Source of the DNA: Candidatus Blautia intestinipullorum
Lineage (GTDB): Bacteria; Bacillota; Clostridia; Lachnospirales; Lachnospiraceae
Assembly (NCBI GenBank): GCA_019120475.1
Contig: DWVA01000165.1
Location: 1 to 7,999, forward strand
Length of the DNA stretch: 7,999 bases
Direction: 5' to 3'
Shown: positions 5,373 through 7,999 of the stretch, piece by piece
How positions within the stretch are numbered: position 1 is the stretch's first letter
Layout of the letters: each line of letters starts with the position of its first letter
Position numbers and translations under genes: made by a program
The notes under the pieces: generated by a model
What the model was told of the DNA's origin: nothing
The model's database searches: none
The model's input: only the letters and a program-made list of their open reading frames with translations

Positions 5373-5939
5373 ATGCCGGAGCCTAAGAGGTTAGAATTCA
5401 GAAAAACAAAAGATATTACATACATAGCGGTTTTTGCGGTTATGATCGCCATATGCTCATGGATTTCCATTCCTGCGGCAGTACCCTTTACTCTTCAGAC
5501 TTTCGCAGTATTTTTTGCCGTGGGAGTGCTGGGAGGAAAAAGAGGAACGCTTGCGGTTCTGGTCTATATTCTGCTGGGCGCGGCGGGAATTCCGGTATTT
5601 GCGGGATTTTCCGGAGGAATCGGCGTATTAGCCGGACAGACTGGAGGATACATTGCGGGATTTCTTTTTTCTGCTTTTGTTATGTGGGGAATAGAAAAAA
5701 TCATGGGAAGAAAACTGCCGGTCCAGATCCTTTCCATGACGCTTGGGCTTTTGGCCTGCTATGCAGTGGGGACAGCCTGGTTTATGCTTGTATACGCAAG
5801 AACTGCCGGTACAGTTGGCGTCGGCGCGGTTCTTGGCTGGTGCGTGATTCCGTTTATTCTTCCCGACGCGGCGAAGATCGTTCTTGCCTGCGTTTTGTCC
5901 AGGAAGCTTGCGCCTGTGCTGAAAAATATGGAGGGATAG
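5373..5939 (+). CDS. bioY: BioY, substrate-binding S component of the biotin ECF transporter
   Basis: Binds biotin in the membrane and delivers it with the shared energy-coupling module (EcfA-EcfA'-EcfT), or in some cases alone. The 188 residues are hydrophobic with about six helices. The family signatures are visible: VPFTLQTF (37-44), the glycine-rich GIPVFAGFSGGIGVLAGQTG stretch (72-91) and FILPDAAKIVLA near the end. The usual GPTGGY motif reads GQTGGY here (Gln89 in place of Pro). The start at 5373 is preferred because AGGAG is well placed and the protein then has the normal BioY length; an ATG at 5280 would add 31 residues. The ECF module genes are not in the window, as is usual for scattered S components. 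It is followed after 3 bases by the DUF1284 gene and preceded by a BirA-type operator, so it should be induced in low biotin. Confidence 0.94.
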   Translation: MPEPKRLEFRKTKDITYIAVFAVMIAICSWISIPAAVPFTLQTFAVFFAVGVLGGKRGTLAVLVYILLGAAGIPVFAGFSGGIGVLAGQTGGYIAGFLFSAFVMWGIEKIMGRKLPVQILSMTLGLLACYAVGTAWFMLVYARTAGTVGVGAVLGWCVIPFILPDAAKIVLACVLSRKLAPVLKNMEG

Positions 5940-5942
5940 CAG

Positions 5943-6341
5943 ATGGGTATCGAGGATCAAAAGGAAAAAACAATCTGCATCCGGCCTCATCACGGGCTGT
6001 GTCTGCAGTTTTTTGAAGGGAAAGGTTACAGCGAAGATTTTGCCGTTCATATGGGACATATTAAGGATGCTCTGGAAAAAGGCAAAAAGATCCGGATCAC
6101 GGCGGGCGCGGACGATATCTGTGCCAAATGCCCCAACCGCAGAGGGAACGGCTGTGTTTCGGACGAAAAGGTAGAAGAATACGACAGCAGGGTTTTGAAA
6201 GCCTGCGGGCTGAAATACGGGGAGACTCTGTCCTGGGAAGAACTTGCCCGGAGAGTGGGAAAGAAAATTATTTCCGGCGTCGGGAGAGAAAAAATATGTC
6301 CTGACTGCCAGTGGAGCAGTATTTGTAAAAAGAAAGAGTAA
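5943..6341 (+). CDS. DUF1284 cysteine-rich protein (132 aa)
   Basis: A small, soluble protein of unknown function. It carries the DUF1284 hallmark RPHHGLC (14-20) followed by FEGKGYS (24-30). Two cysteine groups are visible: C60-x2-C63-P-x6-C71 and C119-P-x-C122-x5-C128. These look like ligands for a metal, perhaps one [4Fe-4S] cluster or zinc; His16, His17 and Cys20 could add more ligands. ATG at 5943 follows the bioY stop by 3 bases, with GGAGGG (5930-5935, inside the end of bioY) 7 bases before it, so the two genes are almost certainly co-transcribed and coupled. A strong terminator follows. Its place behind a biotin operator suggests a role connected with biotin or with an iron-sulfur step that depends on it; this is inference. 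The DUF assignment is from recognition of the motifs, with no biochemical function known to me. Confidence 0.88.
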   Translation: MGIEDQKEKTICIRPHHGLCLQFFEGKGYSEDFAVHMGHIKDALEKGKKIRITAGADDICAKCPNRRGNGCVSDEKVEEYDSRVLKACGLKYGETLSWEELARRVGKKIISGVGREKICPDCQWSSICKKKE

Positions 6342-6360
6342 GCCGCAAAAGGCGGAGAAG

Positions 6361-6395
6361 AGAAAAGACAGGAGCAGTCAGCCTGTCTTTTCTTG
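6361..6395 (+). terminator. Terminator of the bioY-DUF1284 operon
   Basis: AGAAAAGACAGG (6361-6372) pairs perfectly over 12 bp with CCTGTCTTTTCT (6382-6393) around a 9-base loop. The T-rich side of the stem acts as the tail. It lies about 20 bases past the stop codon. Confidence 0.8.
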
Positions 6396-6421
6396 CGTAT
6401 CCGGGTATCACATGCTAGAAT
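6393..6421 (+). promoter_or_regulatory. Predicted promoter of cbiD
   Basis: -35 TTGCGT (6393-6398), a 17-base spacer and -10 TAGAAT (6416-6421), with TGC directly before the -10 (extended -10). Transcription should start near 6428, giving a leader of only about 40 bases. The -35 box abuts the preceding terminator. Confidence 0.65.
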
Positions 6422-6455
6422 AAAAAGTGCGAAAATTCAGATGTATTTTTGGGAA

Positions 6456-6461
6456 AGGAGG
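6456..6461 (+). promoter_or_regulatory. Ribosome binding site that sets the cbiD start
   Basis: AGGAGG, 6 bases ahead of the ATG at 6468. It excludes the longer open frame that reaches back to a TTG at 6393 inside the terminator stem. Confidence 0.85.
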
Positions 6462-6467
6462 TTCTCC

Positions 6468-7721
6468 ATGGAACATAAAACAGGCCTGGAGGATTATTAC
6501 ATTATAAAAAACAACAAAAAACTCCGTTTTGGATATACTACCGGAACCTGCGCGGCAGCAGCGGCAAAGGGAGCGGCGGAAATGCTCCTGGGCGGCAGTG
6601 AGATCAGGGAGATTCCGATTATGACGCCAAAGGGAATCCTTCTGAATCTGGAGCTTCTGGATATTCAGAGAGAAGACAATGCGGTATCCTGCGCGGTACG
6701 AAAGGACGCGGGTGACGACCCGGATACTACGGACGGACTTCTGATCTATGCGAGAGCAGAGAAGACAGATGCCGGTGAATGGAAAAAACAGAGAGAGCCT
6801 GTCACTGAAGAGAAGAAAGAAGAGGAAAAAAGAAGCTCATGCTTAAACGAAGATATGGAATTTTCGAAGATTGTTCCGCAGATCGACCTTGAAGGCGGCG
6901 TAGGCGTAGGCAGAGTGACGAAGCCGGGGCTTTCCCAGAAAATCGGCGAGGCGGCGATCAATCCTGTTCCGAAGGCCATGATTTTGAAAGCGGTAGAGGA
7001 GACGGCGGATAAATACCACTATGAAGGCAGGATGAAAATTACGGTCTTCGTTCCTGAAGGAGAAAAAATCGCGCAGAAAACATTCAATCCAAGACTTGGC
7101 ATTCAGGGAGGGATTTCCATCCTTGGAACATCCGGGATCGTAGAACCTATGAGCGAGACGGCTCTTATTGAGAGTATCCGCGTGGAAATGTCCCAGAAGA
7201 GAGCGGAAGGGATGGAATACCTTCTTGTAACGCCGGGAAATTACGGGGCAGACTACCTCAGGGAACATATGGATCTGCCTTTTGAAAAAAATATCAAATG
7301 CAGCAATTATGTAGGCGAAACCATTGATATGGCGGTGAATATGGGGGTAAAAGGAATCCTTTTTGTGGCCCATATCGGAAAGTTTGTCAAGGTGGCATCA
7401 GGAATCATGAATACTCATTCCCACAGCGCGGACGCCAGAATGGAAACTTTATGTGCCAATGCTGTCCGCGCCGGCGGAAGTCTTACATGCGCAAAAGAAA
7501 TCCTGGACTGCAATACTACAGACGAAGCTCTGGCAGTACTGAAAAAACATGGGATCCTGGAAGAAACTATGAAACATTTAATGGAACGTATCCAGTTTTA
7601 TCTGGACCACCGTTCCTATCAGCAGATTCTTCTGGGCGCGGTGGTGTTTTCCAATGAGTTCGGGTATCTGGGCCAGACGGAAAGCGCGGCGGAACTGATT
7701 GAGAAACTTCATAGGATTTAG
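6468..7721 (+). CDS. cbiD: CbiD, cobalt-precorrin-5B C1-methyltransferase
   Basis: Uses S-adenosylmethionine to methylate C-1 of cobalt-precorrin-5B, giving cobalt-precorrin-6A in the anaerobic (early cobalt) cobalamin pathway; cytoplasmic. Visible signatures: LRFGYTTGTCAAAAAKGA (19-36), VRKDAGDDPDTTDG (77-90), GVGRVTKPGL (146-155), EAAINPVPKAM (161-171) and GILGTSGI-like GISILGTSGIVEPMS (215-229). The length, 417 residues, exceeds the usual 360-380 mainly because of a charged, Lys/Glu-rich insertion at about 97-135 (EWKKQREPVTEEKKEEEKR) between the DDPD region and the glycine-rich segment. The ATG at 6468 is fixed by AGGAGG at 6456-6461. It appears to be a single-gene unit, with its own promoter and a strong terminator, and no other cbi/cob gene is in the window. 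No cobalamin riboswitch fits in its short leader. Confidence 0.95.
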   Translation: MEHKTGLEDYYIIKNNKKLRFGYTTGTCAAAAAKGAAEMLLGGSEIREIPIMTPKGILLNLELLDIQREDNAVSCAVRKDAGDDPDTTDGLLIYARAEKTDAGEWKKQREPVTEEKKEEEKRSSCLNEDMEFSKIVPQIDLEGGVGVGRVTKPGLSQKIGEAAINPVPKAMILKAVEETADKYHYEGRMKITVFVPEGEKIAQKTFNPRLGIQGGISILGTSGIVEPMSETALIESIRVEMSQKRAEGMEYLLVTPGNYGADYLREHMDLPFEKNIKCSNYVGETIDMAVNMGVKGILFVAHIGKFVKVASGIMNTHSHSADARMETLCANAVRAGGSLTCAKEILDCNTTDEALAVLKKHGILEETMKHLMERIQFYLDHRSYQQILLGAVVFSNEFGYLGQTESAAELIEKLHRI

Positions 7722-7735
7722 AACAGAAATAATAT

Positions 7736-7755
7736 AGCGTCAGTGCGCTGACGCT
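7736..7755 (+). repeat. Perfect 8-bp hairpin after cbiD
   Basis: AGCGTCAG (7736-7743), loop TGCG, CTGACGCT (7748-7755). It sits 14 bases past the stop codon and directly before the terminator. There is no T run behind it, so it is more likely an mRNA 3'-end stabiliser or part of a compound terminator. Confidence 0.6.
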
Positions 7756-7756
7756 G

Positions 7757-7817
7757 AAAACGGCTTTGGAAACCGTCCTCCTCATATGCGGGAAGGACGG
7801 GCCAAGGCCGTTTTTTT
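7757..7817 (+). terminator. Long Rho-independent terminator of cbiD
   Basis: AAAACGGCTTTGG (7757-7769) pairs with CCAAGGCCGTTTT (7802-7814) over 13 positions with one G-U. After a small internal loop, CCGTCCT (7773-7779) pairs with AGGACGG (7794-7800), and CCT/GGG closes the tip. Seven T follow the stem (7811-7817). Confidence 0.88.
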
Positions 7818-7999
7818 CGTGAATTAATATGATAAGCGATATTTATTATTAACAATCGTTATTCTAGCACATAAATTTTTTTATGTAAAGGCATATATCT
7901 GACGTAAATTATACAATTTTGATCATTTATGCAGTTTCCGGTAGTATTAAATAGATGAAAAAATAAATTTTGCCTGTGCAGCTTCTTTTTATATAGAAA
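7818..7999. other. AT-rich intergenic stretch without a gene
   Basis: I find no coding region. It holds a 7-bp hairpin ACATAAA/TTTATGT (7869-7886), a near-palindrome around ATAAGCGAT and ATCGTTAT (7832-7862), and a possible + strand promoter (7919-7947) for a gene beyond the window edge. Confidence 0.5.
7919..7947 (+). promoter_or_regulatory. Possible promoter for a gene beyond the right edge
   Basis: TTGATC (7919-7924), 17 bases, TAGTAT (7942-7947). In such AT-rich DNA this could arise by chance, and no downstream gene is visible to confirm it. Confidence 0.35.

Noticed and set aside
6342..6467. Cobalamin riboswitch before cbiD
   Set aside because: The 126-base gap is filled by a terminator and a promoter. 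No B12-box-like element is visible and the leader is too short.
6843..7373. - strand open frame inside cbiD
   Set aside because: It is opposite highly conserved CbiD motifs, with no ribosome site or domain; it is a shadow of the real gene.

Overview
The window looks like chromosomal DNA from an anaerobic Clostridia bacterium, most likely Lachnospiraceae. The support is indirect: strong AGGAGG-type ribosome binding sites, a YkuD L,D-transpeptidase with the clostridial PG-binding domain, a BioY biotin transporter component, CbiD of the oxygen-independent cobalamin pathway, and a ferredoxin with four [4Fe-4S] motifs. There are no phage, IS, tRNA, rRNA or CRISPR elements. It reads as an ordinary housekeeping stretch made of small, separately controlled units.

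Layout. 1-1057 (+) is the 3' part of a cell-wall L,D-transpeptidase gene, closed by a good terminator. 1130-1297 is an AT-rich control region with three near-identical inverted repeats (TGACAA-N6-TTGTCA) laid over a sigma-A promoter. It drives a two-gene unit: an XRE-type repressor (1298-1516) and an overlapping six-helix membrane protein of the DUF3169 type (start reassigned to 1506). Converging on this is a 402-residue MFS transporter (2370-3578, -), whose promoter carries a 9-bp inverted repeat flanking the -10 box. Then on the - strand come a polyferredoxin (3837-4223) with its own promoter and terminator, and a tandem-domain carboxymuconolactone decarboxylase-like protein (4388-5077). Divergent from the latter is a + strand pair, bioY (start taken at 5373) and a cysteine-rich DUF1284 protein (5943-6341). 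A BirA-type biotin operator lies at 5236-5267. The window ends with cbiD (6468-7721), which has its own promoter and a long terminator, and then about 180 bases of AT-rich DNA with only a possible promoter for a gene beyond the edge.

How the genes work together. The XRE/DUF3169 pair is probably a self-repressing module. The bioY-DUF1284 pair is probably switched on when biotin is short, which ties the uncharacterised DUF1284 protein to biotin or to a biotin-linked Fe-S process. cbiD appears as an isolated pathway gene without a cobalamin riboswitch. The ferredoxin and the CMD-like protein may serve redox metabolism, but nothing here fixes their partners. The most interesting points are the triple operator, the biotin operator in front of a DUF1284 operon, and the palindrome at the MFS promoter. 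I see no complete, clearly undescribed system.
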